Below, one piece after another: positions 1 to 11,498 of a DNA stretch of 51,145 bases. The notes under the pieces are model-generated. The model ran no database searches. It saw only the letters and a list, made by a program, of their open reading frames with translations, and was not told the DNA's origin. A program made the translations under genes and the position numbers. Position 1 is the stretch's first letter. The number at the start of each line of letters is the position of its first letter. The stretch is from Acanthamoeba castellanii str. Neff (taxonomy: Eukaryota; Discosea; Longamoebia; Acanthamoebidae): the NCBI RefSeq assembly GCF_000313135.1, contig NW_004457554.1, positions 212,861 to 264,005 on the forward strand, in the 5' to 3' direction.

Positions 1-629
1 TGTGCGATTTGGAGGTACACTCACGACACGACACGACACGACACGACACGACACGACACGACACGACACGACACACGACACGACCAACGACACGACCAAG
101 TGTACACGTGCTGACCATGGTCGTCATGATGCCGGCTGTGGGGACAACAAGGGCGCCAACTTCTCCAACGCGATCCTCAACAAGGCGCAGTTCCACGCAG
201 CGAACCTCAAGAACGTGCGGTTCATCCACAGCATCTTCTCGTCGCACACGAACCCCTTCTCCCGCACCACCAACCTCAACGGCGTCCTCTTCCACCGGGT
301 ACCCGCCGCTCTCCTGAACCCTAGTCATCGCACCGAAAACACTCACCACCGCACACACCGCACACACCGCACACACCGCACACACCGCACACGCATGACA
401 GACGGACAACGCGTTGGCGCTGTACGGCCAGTCGTTCAAGGAGTGGGGCTATCGCACGGAGAACGTGTCGCTGGCGCTGTACGGGATGTCGTTCAAGGAG
501 CTGGGCTTCCAGATGGAGAACGTCAACACCATGTTCTACTCGCGCCACATCGTGCGGCTCGTCAAGGAGAAGGAGGACCCCGTGCTCCTGGAAGAGGAGG
601 AGAAGCCTGCTGGTGGCCAACCTCTTTAG
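1..629 (+). CDS. Pentapeptide-repeat protein, 3' part (5' end outside window)
   Basis: Only the last exons are present. The window opens with exon bases 1-14, then a GTAC intron filled with a CACGA repeat. The next exon ends at 298 (start either 101 or 152), an intron follows at 299-401, and the last exon runs from 402 to a TAG stop at 627-629. The middle exon reads in five-residue steps with F or L at the centre (ANFSN, AILNK, AQFHA, ANLKN), the pattern of pentapeptide-repeat proteins that fold as a right-handed beta helix. The last exon holds two similar segments, ALYGQSFKEWG and ALYGMSFKELG, then a charged tail. No catalytic motif is visible, so the role is unknown. The frame joins cleanly across the intron at 299-401. 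Confidence 0.6.
22..98. repeat. Intronic CACGA pentamer tandem repeat
   Basis: About a dozen near-perfect copies of CACGA, degenerating into CGACCAACGA variants at the 3' end. It fills the intron that follows exon bases 1-14. Confidence 0.85.
351..391. repeat. Intronic 9-bp tandem repeat (CACACCGCA)n
   Basis: Four to five copies of a 9-bp unit just upstream of the 3' splice site at 400-401. Confidence 0.75.
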
Positions 630-1050
630 AAGAGCATAGCGCACCAAACCAAGAACAAAGACAAAGAATAATTGCGTATTTTAACAGCGTCACCATGTAA
701 GTTTGGCTGGCACTCTTTCCGCCACCAAGAATAAGATTTTCTTGCCTTTGGAGCATGCGATGGGCACGAAGAAGATGGCGCCATGGCGCAGTCGGCACCG
801 CGCTCCCCTAGTAAGGGAGAGATCATGGGTTCGATTCCCATTGGCGCCAACCTTTTCTTTTGTCTCTTATGATCATCAATGTTATATCCCTCTCTCAAGC
901 CTTTTTGACCATCATAGTGTCAGTCAGTCAACAGCCAGAACTGTGAGTTTGTGCCTAAGTGATCATTTCCCAAAGGAACAAAAAAAACTCGACTAGAGCT
1001 GAAGGAAACACAGCTTCGTGGTTGGGTAGAATACAGTTTTCTTCTTCAGG
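630..1050. other. Spacer around tRNA-Thr copy 1
   Basis: Lies between the stop of the pentapeptide-repeat gene and the 3' end of RFX-type gene A. Apart from the tRNA at 777-848 I see nothing coding. The open frames that cross it are translations of the tRNA itself. Confidence 0.6.
777..848 (+). tRNA. tRNA-Thr (AGU anticodon), copy 1
   Basis: A 72-base cloverleaf: acceptor GGCGCC paired with GGCGCC, D stem GCGC/GCGC, anticodon stem CTCCC/GGGAG with loop CTAGTAA (anticodon AGT), and T arm ATGGG-TTCGATT-CCCAT. The A box (TGGCGCAGTCGG) and B box (GGTTCGATTCC) of an internal RNA polymerase III promoter are intact, and a TTTT terminator follows at about 853. There is no intron. It is identical to the copies at 12037, 17663 and 24652. 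Confidence 0.96.
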
Positions 1051-4000
1051 TTACACGTGCGCACGCCCAACCTGAGGCTCTGTGCAATCAATCTCGGTCA
1101 GCGTGGCTGTTGGTGGCGCATGTGGCGCTACGTTGGGCACGCGCTGTCGGATGTATTGGCAAAAGTGGCGCATCCAGTAGAACGACTTGGCGTGCGCCAT
1201 CAGCATGTCGTACAACTGGGCGAGCAGCTCCGTGCTCTTGTGAGCCACCAGGATGTCCACCTACAACCAAGTAAATGCACAGATAAGAAATAGCCAATCT
1301 AAAATTTCTAAATGAATTATATGTTAATAGAAAAATAAAAAGCACGCACGGGGACCCGCATGAAGAGGTAGTCGTTGATCGTGAGCTCGTGAGTGGTCAT
1401 CACCATGATCGGCAGCGGGACCTCGAGAAGCAGCAGAACGAAGTTACTGTTGGCCACACACACGCACACACGACACACACACACGACACACACGACACAC
1501 ACACGACACACACACAAAACATCAGATCTGTGAGAAACATAGTAGGCAGGACCATCACCAGTGTGAGCGCGTACGTGGCCGCATAAAGCTGCTGCTCGCT
1601 CCGCAGCGCCCATAGGATGAATGTACGCGTGGCGCACACCTCGCACCGCATCATCGTGTACATCTGCATAGCAAATAATACATATTTTATATTAAATCGT
1701 ATTCTCTATAGGCAGAGCCAATCAAGGGAGATGTAGCGGCGTACGCGGGTGCAGGCCTGGTCTGCCTTGATTGCCGCGACGAGGGTCTCCTCGAGCTTGA
1801 TAACGACGCCGAGCTGATCCTTGAGTACATCTGTGCGTTCTTTCCACTCCGGATGGTTACGTCCGTCTATCGAACCACGCGACACGACACACACGACACA
1901 CACACACACACGACACGCACATGATGGTTAGAGACACGAGGCGAGGCGCGGTGTGATGTGTGGAGCGTTGCGCACATTGTTGGTAGAACTCGCAGACGGG
2001 GTAGACGACGGCGTGCACCTGGCAGATCATCTGGCGGATGTCGAGGTCGGTCGTGTTGTCGGGCCGCGAGTGGGTGAGGCCCTGCACGGGCTTCCAGCTG
2101 CGGGTGTAGGGCGCCCGCTTCTGCGACGCCGCGATGCGGCTCGAGGGGTCCCTGTTCGCGAGACTGGCGCCCATGCTGCACGCAGCGTGACGTGGACTTG
2201 AGTGCCCGTCCAAAAAGAATGAGGGGCATAAAGAACGAAGATATCGATGATGGCGAGGCGCATACTAGGTGAGGTTTCGATAGGTGTCGTCATTCTGTGC
2301 GCCGCAGTTCTCGCAGATCTGTTGGCCGAGCGTGACGTAGTAGACCTGCTTCTCCATCCCTGCACACGGCCGACACGGCGACCCGACACAGCCCCGATAT
2401 GAGGCGAGAGGGGAGAGAGCAGAAGGAGGGGAGGAGTACGGACCCTCGTCATGGTTTTCGGCGTAGAGGCGGCTCCACCAGGACAAGGGGAGCAGCACGC
2501 ACGCGATGTCGTAGTCGGCCGTGTCGAACAGCACGCCCAGGTGGTGGCGCGCCTGCACACGCACACGACGGCAAACCCGCAACATGTATGAGTGTGTGCA
2601 CAGGTAGCTTAAATGATAGAGCAGTGCTTTATAGTTCCGTACCATGCGAAAATAGTGTTTGGCAAGCGGCCAGTGGCCCATCAGAAAGCTCGCTGTTGGT
2701 TGGATCAAATTGTTGGTTGGTTGTGGTTGGTTGGCAACAAGTACAGTGTCGGGGGAGCTGCGTACCACTGCTCATGAGCAGGCAGCTGGTGAGGGCGAGC
2801 GTGGAGCTCTGCGCCGAGAGCACGCCTCGCCAGAGCAGCTCGACTTCCGTCGTTGCCGGGTTGATGGGGTTGATGCCCCACAGCTCCTTGATGTACACCT
2901 GGCTGTATGGCGAAAGTAAGATAGATGGAATGCGAGCGTCAGCTTGGAATGCGAGGAACTCATGGAATGCGTGATAAAGAGGGAGGCCTAAATCGAGGGA
3001 CCTGATGAAGACGAGCACGCCCTTCGCCTCAAGTTGGGCGCCGGTCCTACCGATCGTCATCGTCTGCTCGTCGTCATCGTCGTCTTCGACGTAGTGGAAT
3101 TCGCTTGGCTGGTCGCTGCCGCCGCGGTCGTCGTCGCCGTCGTCGCCGTCGAAGTTGCTGTCGTCGCCAGTGGCCGAGCTGGTGGTAGGCAGGCCCTCGG
3201 GAAGCGGCTCATCGGTAGTGCAGCCGACGCTGGTCGCATCCTCGCGCGACCGCTTGCGCGCGGCCCTGTACCGTACCTCTTCATGGTAGATCTCCTTAGC
3301 TGCGCGCGCCCCACAATCGTACTTACATCAGCTCCACACACACACGCGCGCGCACACACACACGACACGACACGACACGACACGCGCGCCACCGTACCGT
3401 TCTCTTTGACCCAGGTGATGGCTGTGGGAATGGGGACGGGGCGAGGCGGAATGAAGGCCGGCGCGCTGGAGCTGGGGCAGAAGGCCATGTCGGCCCAGCA
3501 TCGCCTCGGCGCTGTGCCGTCGCGAATAACCCGCTTCGTTTCCGCGTCGGGGAACGCTTTCTGTTCGTGTGTCATCAGCCCCGCGGGTCAACGTGCTGGG
3601 CACGGCCCAAAAAGTAACAGAAGATGAAGAAGATGAAGATGAAGATGAAGAATGATGAATGGACTGTACCTTGAAGAGCTTGGCGAAGACGGCGAGGGTG
3701 GTGTGCTCGTAGTGCATGCGCTCGCAGTGGGCCACGTAGGGGTCGTAGGCCTCCTCGCGCGATAGGAACGCGCCGGGCGAATGCTTGAAGTTGGCCCGCA
3801 GCCTAAAACAGTGCATTGATTTTCAGGCAGGAGAAGATTAGGAAATGGGCAACGCGACGTATTGAAGAGAATCTTTGACGATTGAGGGAGAAGAACGAAG
3901 GCCAAAGAACGAAAGCGACGCTGTTCACGACGCGAAAAGAGTGAACCTAAAATAAGGTTGATGTGTTGGTGTGAGCGTACCAAGCTATGATAAAGTTGCT

Positions 4001-4056
4001 GGCATCGAATCTAGACACAGTGCGCCTGGGATGATCTTCACCCTCAGGACGTTCCA
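1051..4056 (-). CDS. RFX-type winged-helix protein, paralog A
   Basis: The start ATG is at 4056 and the stop TAA at 1051. Exon 1 (3981-4056) joins exon 2 (3670-3802) and exon 3 (3398-3560) to give W-L-x2-N-F, then YDPYVAHCERMHYEHT, VFAKLFK, KAFPDAETKRV. This spacing matches the RFX winged helix (WLxxNYE, YxxYxxxC, FGKLIRxxF, TRRL). RFX domains bind X-box DNA as transcription factors, so a nuclear DNA-binding role is inferred. An acidic linker follows (about 3060-3290), then at least nine small exons well conserved in paralog B (for example KELWGINPINPATT, HHLGVLFDTADYDIAC, SFYWMRHFCQYI), which I cannot assign to a known domain. Unlike B, the recognition segment reads TKRVIRDG instead of TRRLVRGRDG. 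Divergently arranged with the kinase gene. The RFX call rests on pattern recognition alone. Confidence 0.62.
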
Positions 4057-4421
4057 TCTAGATGCTTCTCCCGCTGTTCCGATGATTGACGCTGTTTGTG
4101 CTTGCGAGCACTCTCCGCTGTGCTTGGTGTGCTTTTCCTCCAGTATTAATGCCGTGTTCATTCATTTAGTTCCTGCCTTGGTTACGAGGGTAGTTTCATT
4201 TTCCTTTTCACTTTTCGTTTTGGGTGTTGTAATTTCTTTTGGATATTTGGTCGGTTATTGCCGACAAGCCAAAAAGACAAAAGGCACAAGTTCGATTGAA
4301 TCGAACACACGAGTTCGTTACTTGAACGGCATCCAATTGAACCCATCACCAAGCAAAAGAAACAATTGGACGGAAGGAAGGAGGAGCAGGATTGAAATCA
4401 AACGATCTAGACGAAGAACAA
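4057..4421. promoter_or_regulatory. Divergent promoter region, RFX-type A / kinase
   Basis: About 365 bases between two divergent start codons, which must hold both promoters and 5' UTRs. I see no clear TATA box, and the T-rich stretch at 4190-4260 is the only compositional feature. The real kinase start could lie upstream through a 5' UTR intron. Confidence 0.5.
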
Positions 4422-7400
4422 ATGGAGAGGGGGAGGGGGGCATTTGGGGCCTCGGACCTACCCATTCCCTTCATCCAAGCCTCGCCAGATGAGTTGAGCC
4501 CTCGTTCGCTACGCAGCAGCCTAAGGAGCAATCAATGGCTGGGTGCTCTGGGAAGCCAGACCCCTCCACCGCCCTCTTCCAACAAATCGGCCATGGCCAA
4601 ACAATCGCGATTCATCAAGCGACACAAACGCAGCCTGAGCGATCCCGATCTGAAGGACATCAAGAAGAATGTGGACTCGCAGCTCTCGGCATTCAGCACC
4701 CTCGTCGCCAATCTCGAGGTGAAGAAGGAGATCATGGAGCGATCTCGACAGAAGGAGGCTGCAGCGAATGGAAATGGAGCGACTACTGGCGGCTTCATAA
4801 GCTCTAGCGGCAACATGCGAACGACGGCGAGCAATGGACAGGGAGGGGGCTCCATTCTACTCAAATTGAAGGCCATCGCAGAGGCATTCGTGAACACACC
4901 ACCCGACGCTCTACACTCGCGAGAGATTGTGAGGCAAATTCAGAAGCTCCACCTCAACGCGGCCAAGACAGCCACGTCTCTCGAAAGAGAGCTCATGATC
5001 AAGCTCCTCTTCATCATTTCCACATGCTCTCGTCTCGAGGAATACAAGGTGCGCCCGCCGAAGTCCCCTTCCCCCTTCCCTTCCTCCCAATCTCATCATT
5101 CCTCTTCTTCTTCTACACATCCTTTTTGTTCTCCTCCTTCCCCCTTTTGCTGCTACTTATCTCTCTACTCGTAATTTATTTATTTATTTATTATTTTTTA
5201 CACTCGCTACGCGCGCCGCTGGGCCGAATGCTGACCATCGTCACCATCGTCATCTTATTATCTCGCCATCGTGTAGGAATGTCTGGAGGAGGACGACGTG
5301 ACCGAGGCCAACGACGACAGCCTCAACATGAGCTCCGAGTCCGAGTCCGAGTTCCTGTCCGGCACGTCGTCGCCGGCCGTCAGTTCGCCCATCCCCATGC
5401 CCCAACGCGAAGCCCGCGCCGCGCCTCGCTCGCGAGGCAAGCCTACCAGCCGACGGTACGTTGGTTGGTCGTGTGTGTCGTGTGTGTCGATGCTGATGTC
5501 ACGCCACGACTTCGCCAGGCTGTCGCGAAGTCTGGACGGAGCATCTTTTGCAGCGATGCTGGAGGAGTATGCCCTCGCCGAGCAGGAGTTCAGCGAGCTG
5601 AGCAGCCCCGACATCCAGCGACCCGCGCGACGACGACCGGCGGCTGCGGCAGCAGTTGCCGCGGGTCAGTCACCCGACCTCTCCACGTCTCCCACCCCGG
5701 TAACGAAAACAACTTCTTCGCATTCCGCCATGCATTAGTTGCATTCCTCACATTCAAGTTTGTGTGCGCAGGACCATGACGACAACGAAGACGAGATACC
5801 CGAGTCGGTGCGACGGCGAAAAACGCCGCTGACGCTCAACGACAAGTTCGACGAGGTGGTATCGCCGGGCGAGGCCCACGAGCGAGAGATCAAGCGGAGG
5901 TACGAGGAGCGGGATATCGAACGGGAGAAGGAGAAGTACACACAGAAGAAGAAGACCGGCGGACGGAGCAAACGACCAACCGAGCGAAGCCCGCTCGCCA
6001 TCGCACACAGCGCCGCCGTCGCCAAGGACACACACGCCGACTCTGACGACGACGACGACTCGGCCGGGGCGCTCGGCGCCGAGAAGAGGTCTATTTCGGC
6101 GCCGACGAAGGGCACGAAGTCGAACGGCGGCGGAATGTTGAAGATCGCGCGGGGCGCGGCGCCCATCATGTCGCCCGAGCCGCGGCGGCCGGCGGCCCCG
6201 TCCAAGGGTCTGTCGTGGTTCAAGATGGCCATCCAGAAGGAGAAGGAGAAGGTCAAGGAGAAGAACAAGGCCCTCAGGCAGCCGGCCTCGCCCGAGGTGG
6301 CCACCACCAGCGGCGGCAGCGGCGGCGGCAAGCGGATCAAGAAGGAATCGGTGCCGAGGTGGCCCTCGCCGCCGCCGAGCAAGAAGCGAACGAGCCCGAC
6401 CACCGGCAACTCGCCGCCGCCGGTCCGGGCCGCGCGTCCGCCCAGCAACCTCCACCGGCAGCTCGAGGCCCACGAGCAGGAGCGCAAGAAGAGCGGCGCC
6501 GTAGACGCCGACGCCGACGCCGACGCCGCTGCGACAACGCCTGGCGCTGTGCCGGCGGAGGAAGAGAAGGAAAAGGAAATGGAAAAAGCAACGGAAAAGG
6601 AAACGGCCGACAGCGCGCTTGCCGGCGAGCACACAAACGTCGACAATGCCGGCCGCGACAAGAGCCTCACGCCCCCGTCGGTGCCGCCGCTCGCTCTGGG
6701 CGCGCTCCGACGATCCGGCGGCGGCGGCGGCTCGGCCAGGCCGGACGACGCCAACGACACCGCCACCGAGGGCGGCCTCCACCAGACCGGCACGGTGGCC
6801 ATCAACGAGAAGCGGGCCGAGGCCATGCGGCAGCTCATGCGCGACCTTGAGGCGGCCGCCTCCAAGCGCGCCCACGAGGCCGAGGAGGCGGCTGCCGCGC
6901 AGCAGCATGAGCAGGAGCAGGCCGAGGGCAAGCAGCGGGAGGACGCGGTGCGGGAGCGGGACGAGGAGCAACGACTGCGGCAGCAGCAGGCGGCTGAGAG
7001 CGACAAGCTGCGGCAGCAGCACCAGAACATGCCCTACGAAAACGACGACGACGTGGGCAAGATCACCGACAGCGACCGCGCGCGCATCCGATCCCGGCCT
7101 CAGAGCACCGAGCTCAACCTCATCGTGTGCCGCATCTGCGAGCAGGTAACATCCACGACCAGTGTGGACCACATTACTAGTGCTAACCATGCGTCGTGTC
7201 GTGTCGTGCGTGTCGTGTCGTGTGTGCGCCTTCCCAGCCGGTGCCGCTCAACCAAATGGAGGCGCACGGCAACATGTGTTCCAAGTACACCAAGCCTCTG
7301 CTATTGGTCGAAACCGCGAACAAGCGATTGAAGCAGGTAACGCCCCCTCTCACCTGCCCACCCACCCACCCAACCACCGCCACCATATTAACAACGGACC

Positions 7401-9473
7401 AAAATGCAGCTCCTAAAGCGACTCGAACGGATTCGCGGCAGAACAGAAGAGCACTCCAACGAAACCCTCGCCATGATCTCCGGCGCCATCCAGCTCACCA
7501 AAGGGTAACACACACACGACACTTGACACGACACACACTACACACACGAGACACGAGACATGACCATGCTGGACCAAGTTTGACGTCAATTTGCTGTTCT
7601 TCATTGGGGGGGGGATCTTCAGGGTGGTCGGGATCCTGCCGGCGGCGGAGAACGCGACGGCGGACTGCAACGCGAAGCTGGAGCAGCTGCGGCCCATCGT
7701 GGACGCATTGGACGCGCCGGCGTCGGCGGCCCTCGTACTCTCGGCCAGCAGCGGGATCGACCTCCTCAACAGCCCCCGCGAAATGCCCGGCGCCCCGCCC
7801 CCCAACTCGCTCAACTCGCCCCGCTACAACCCCTACATCATCATGAAGGCCGTCGAACGCGAGGTATGACACACGACACACACGACACACACGACACACA
7901 CGACACACGACACACATGCTGACGACGGAGAGGGGCACGACAGATGGAGAACAAGCTGGCGTCGCTCAAAAACATCGACGAACTGCGCATTGAGTCGCCG
8001 CGCTCGCTCTTCAACAGCACCAAGTCGGAGCTGCCCAACGTACAGGACTTCCAGTTCATCAAGCCCATCGCCAAGGGCGGCTACAGGTACTCACTCGCAA
8101 CATTCATATATTAAATTAATTAAATCTATATATTAATTAAAACACAATTTGTATTTGTATTTAAAATTAACCTCTACACTGCGACAGTCGGGTCTATCTG
8201 GCGCGGAAGATCAAGACGGGCGACCTGTTCGCGGTGAAGGTGCTCAAGAAGTCGTTCATCGCCGGCAAGAACGCCGTGCCCCACATCCTCGCCGAGAAGA
8301 AGATCCTCGAGGCCAGCGTCTCGTCGCCCTTCATCGTCAAGATGTACTACGCCTTCCAGACGCCGGTACATGCCCACCCGCCCTCCCCTCTCTCCCTTAT
8401 CGTGCGTGTGTCCGTGTCATTGGTCGTGTGCGGTAATGTGTGTGCGTGTGTGCGTGTGGTACTGATGGTGTGCGTGTGCGACGCAGCGTCACCTGTTTCT
8501 GGTGATGGAGTTCCTGCCGGGCGGGGATTGCTATTCGCTGCTGAAGAACATCGGCCGCTTCGACGAGTCCATGGCCCGCATGTACATCGCCGAGACCGTG
8601 CTCGCCCTCGAGTACCTCCACGACCACGGCATCGTACACCGCGACCTCAAGGTACCCCCCTCTGCCCGCGTCGCGCCATCGTGCCATCCATCGCCCATCG
8701 AAAACTAACGCACCACCGCACACACGACCGCACACACGACCGCACACACGACCGCACACACGACCGCACACACGACACAGCCGGACAATATGCTGATCAG
8801 CCAGGCGGGGCACATCAAGCTGACGGACTTTGGGCTGAGTCGGATCGGTCTGAACCGGAAGGTGAAGGAGAGCTCGTTCGCGGCGATGGAGGAGGACTAC
8901 GCCCAGCAGCTCGACCTCGCCGGCCAGAAGGAGGAGGAGGGCTCCATGCCCGGCACCCCCGACTACCTCGCGCCCGAAATTTTGTTGGGCCTCTCCCACG
9001 GTACCCTCCCGACACCGCGTGTGCGGTGGTGTGCGTGTGCGCGTGTGCGTGTGTCTAACGCATGCGTGTGCGTGTGCGTGTGCGTGTGCAGGCAAGAGCG
9101 TGGATTGGTGGGCGCTCGGGTGTGTGCTATACGAGTTCCTGGTGGGCATCCCGCCCTTCTGCGGGTCGTGCGTGGAGGAAATTTTCCAACGGATTTTGTC
9201 GCGAGGTACCCACTCAACGACAACAACAACAACAACAACAACATCCGCAGCCACCTCTCGTTAGTTGTAGTTGCTGTTGCTGTTGCTCTTGTCATTGACG
9301 ATGGTGAAGATGGTAACCTAACCGGCCGTGGTCATCAGACATCGAGTGGCCGGACGAGTCGGAGGTGTCGCGGGACGCTATCGATCTGATCGATAAACTG
9401 CTGCAGATCAAGGCCAGCGAGCGGTTGGGCTACCAGGGCGCCAGCGAAGTCAAGGTTTACCTCCGTTACTATC

Positions 9474-9510
<37 letters not shown>

Positions 9511-10255
9511 TCATGACTGACTGTTGTGGTGTCAATCGTGTGTGTGGGAGCAGGAGCATCCGTTTTTTGGGAACATCGATTGGAGCCGGGTGCTCAAGAT
9601 GAAGCTGAAGGCGGTCTTCCTTCCACGGCCGTCGCACGACGAGGATCTCTCGTACTTTGACGCCCGCAACGAAGACTTCCCCATCGGCAGTACGCCACAC
9701 CGCACGACACGACCAACGACACGACCAACGACACGACCAACGACACGACCGCGAATGACACCGCTAATAATGATCGATTGTGTGCGCGCGTTAGCAGACA
9801 GCGACATGCGTGAGTTGATGGGTCGCTCGTGGGAGGACATAGACGAGGTGCCCATCGTCGGAGACTCGGACAGAGATGCGCGCTCACTCGGTTATTTCCC
9901 ATCTTTCCTCGCCTCTTCTCTCTTCTTGCCTCTGCTTGCGCTGACTCGTGGTGCGTTGTGTGTAATCGTGTAGTGCGGAGTCCGTCGCCAGTGGACGTCG
10001 ACGACGCCTTTGGCGGATTTGATTCGGTGGTGCTGGGCAACCTGCTCCACAAGAACGAGGTACGAGCTCTTCTTCATCATCATCGCCATCATCATCATCG
10101 GTCCACTGGCTCCACTGTTCACGTCTCACCCGCCCGCGTGTTGGTGGCTCTAGGTGGCGCTCAAGAAGGTGGCGCGGATGGGCTCCTCCGACAAGCTCAA
10201 CGAGGAGGACGTCGACGACGTGGACTCCAACTCCTCCTCCGACGAGAAGGCCTGA
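4422..10255 (+). CDS. Large AGC protein kinase, Rim15/Greatwall/IREH1/MAST-like
   Basis: About 17 exons read through in frame from ATG 4422 to TGA 10253-10255. The N-terminal part is Ser-rich and low complexity, with a helical region around 4880-5045. A cysteine/histidine cluster follows (CRICEQ, then HGNMC; exons ending 7146 and starting 7238), like the zinc-binding motif of plant IRE/IREH1 kinases. The kinase domain spans 8045-9690: glycine loop GGYSRVY, lysine in FAVKVLKK, catalytic HRDLKPDN, DFG in LTDFGLS, and activation segment [10 protein letters not shown]. About 35 charged residues separate DFG from GTPDYLAPE, an insertion typical of this AGC branch. The C-tail ends with an F-x-x-F type motif (FGGFDSV) near 10015 and an acidic/Ser tail. 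In yeast and animals these kinases act on small PP2A-B55 inhibitors in nutrient and mitotic control. That role here is inferred. Confidence 0.88.
8719..8780. repeat. Intronic 12-bp tandem repeat (CACACACGACCG)n
   Basis: Four full copies and one partial copy of a 12-bp unit, ending directly at the 3' splice site of the kinase intron before the PDNMLIS exon. Confidence 0.8.
9477..9510. repeat. Intronic ATT trinucleotide repeat
   Basis: About eleven ATT units inside the kinase intron between the VK and EHPFFG exons. Confidence 0.85.
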
Positions 10256-10674
10256 CCTACCTACGCTTCTCTCTTCTCTTTTTTTCCACATTCCCCTCTT
10301 CTCTCGCACACGCTCTCTCTGCGCTATCCACGCAACCTCACCTACTTCCAGTCCTGATGAGAGCCCTATCTCTACTTATCTCTTTTCTTTCCACTTCAGC
10401 CTACTTCCTCTCTTCTGTTATTCTCTATCTCGCTCTCTTCTATCCATGTATCATCATCATCATCATCTATATTATCACAACCGAAACGGGCGTGGTCACA
10501 TCAGCCACGCCACACAAGGCCAAGGAGGCGAGGATGATGTAAATAAAGTATTATTTATTGCTTCCTCCACAACGCTCTCTTTCTCTACATTCGCCCAACA
10601 AGACGGATGGGCTGCCGGTGAAGGTGAGTAAATAAATCTTTACCGTTCTGTGCAAGACGTCCAGCAAGGAGGGC
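10256..10674. other. Convergent 3' spacer, kinase / PTH2
   Basis: A pyrimidine-rich stretch (10260-10460), then AATAAA-type signals near 10540 and 10627. Holds the 3' UTRs of the plus-strand kinase and the minus-strand PTH2. No gene seen. Confidence 0.55.
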
Positions 10675-11432
10675 CTAGAAGAGCTTGAGGTGGCCCGTCA
10701 CCTCGTCCAGCTTGCTCTTAGGGCCTGCATGCGATTATACAAAATAAATAAAGCATCAGATCGAGTAGCGGGATGGATGGTACCGGGGCCGATGGCGAGG
10801 ACGGTGAGGCTGCCAGCAGCGATCTGGGTGCGGCCTGCATCGGCAACGATGTAGGTGGGCAGCTTGCGCGCGCGAGCCTTTGCCTCGAGATCCATCATCG
10901 TGGCCTCGTCGGGGATGGCGAGGGCGATCTTGGCCTGGCCCTGGCGGCTCCACTGGCGCAGGGCCTCCCTGCACACCTCCTGGTCCTCCTTGCCGCTACG
11001 CCCTCGTCGCCGTGCCTCGCGGTACGCCCCCAGCACGGCGTGTCCGCATTGGGCGGCCACCTTGCCCCGCTGCATCTTGAGATCCGTTCGCACGCACAGC
11101 ACCATCTTGTGCTCCTCTCCATCATCGTCCTCATCGTCCTCATCTTCATCGTCATCCTCTTCGTCATCTTCGCTGTCATCTTCACTTTCGCTGTCCTCAT
11201 CTTCGCTCTCATCTTCTGCCGCCTTTTTGCTTTTGGCATCTTTGGGGGTGGCTGATGATGGAACGCTGGAGGCGGGAGGAGCCGAAGGGCGCCCGAAGAA
11301 GCGGGCGAGCAGAGCCCCAGTCACAAAGGCCACAACGAGGAGGGCCACCAGGACAGGTGGGGTGAGGCCCCACGCATCGAGGGACAGAGCCTCTGGCACC
11401 ACGGCCACCGCAGCTGCCGCCTTGTTCTCCAT
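10675..11432 (-). CDS. ptrh2: Peptidyl-tRNA hydrolase 2 (PTH2/Bit1), membrane anchored
   Basis: Two exons, 10784-11432 and 10675-10724, joined by a GTAC...GCAG intron; the join restores IGPG-PKSKLDEVTGHLKLF at the C-terminus, the usual PTH2 ending. The enzyme frees tRNA from peptidyl-tRNA that has dropped off ribosomes. Catalytic-core motifs are present: VRTDLKMQRGKVAAQCGHA, IPDEATM, VADAGRTQIAAGS. Residues about 22-45 form one transmembrane segment, as in animal PTRH2, which sits on the mitochondrial outer membrane. Between anchor and domain lies a linker of about 50 residues made almost only of D, E and S. Convergent with the kinase gene. The family call is firm; the membrane location is inferred. 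Confidence 0.93.
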
Positions 11433-11498
11433 CTGTGTTCAGGTGTGGACCTTTAAAAAAGCCAAAAAATTAGTAGTTTTCCAGGCGACAAAGAAAGG

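Noticed and set aside
22..98. CACGA array considered as a telomere or subtelomere repeat at the window start
   Set aside because: It lies between exon bases with GT and AG borders, and the same array recurs inside introns across the window.
562..898. Conserved peptide containing APWRSRHRAPLVRERSWVRFP, seen in several spacers
   Set aside because: It is the translation of the tRNA-Thr gene in all four places, not a protein family or transposon.
1051..2910. C-terminal region of the RFX-type pair considered as CYFIP/NCKAP1 (WAVE complex) or KIF-binding protein
   Set aside because: Only loose helical similarity; characteristic motifs of those families are missing, while the N-terminal exons fit an RFX winged helix.
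5735..7030. Long minus-strand open frames (up to 478 codons) opposite the kinase N-terminal exons
   Set aside because: They arise from the GC-rich, biased codon use of the kinase exon 5772-7146. Their products are Ser, Arg or Leu-rich shadows.
8979..9004. Possible truncation of the kinase after [11 protein letters not shown]
   Set aside because: GTACC donor at 9001 and GTGTGCAG acceptor before 9092 join the frame to [15 protein letters not shown], a normal continuation.
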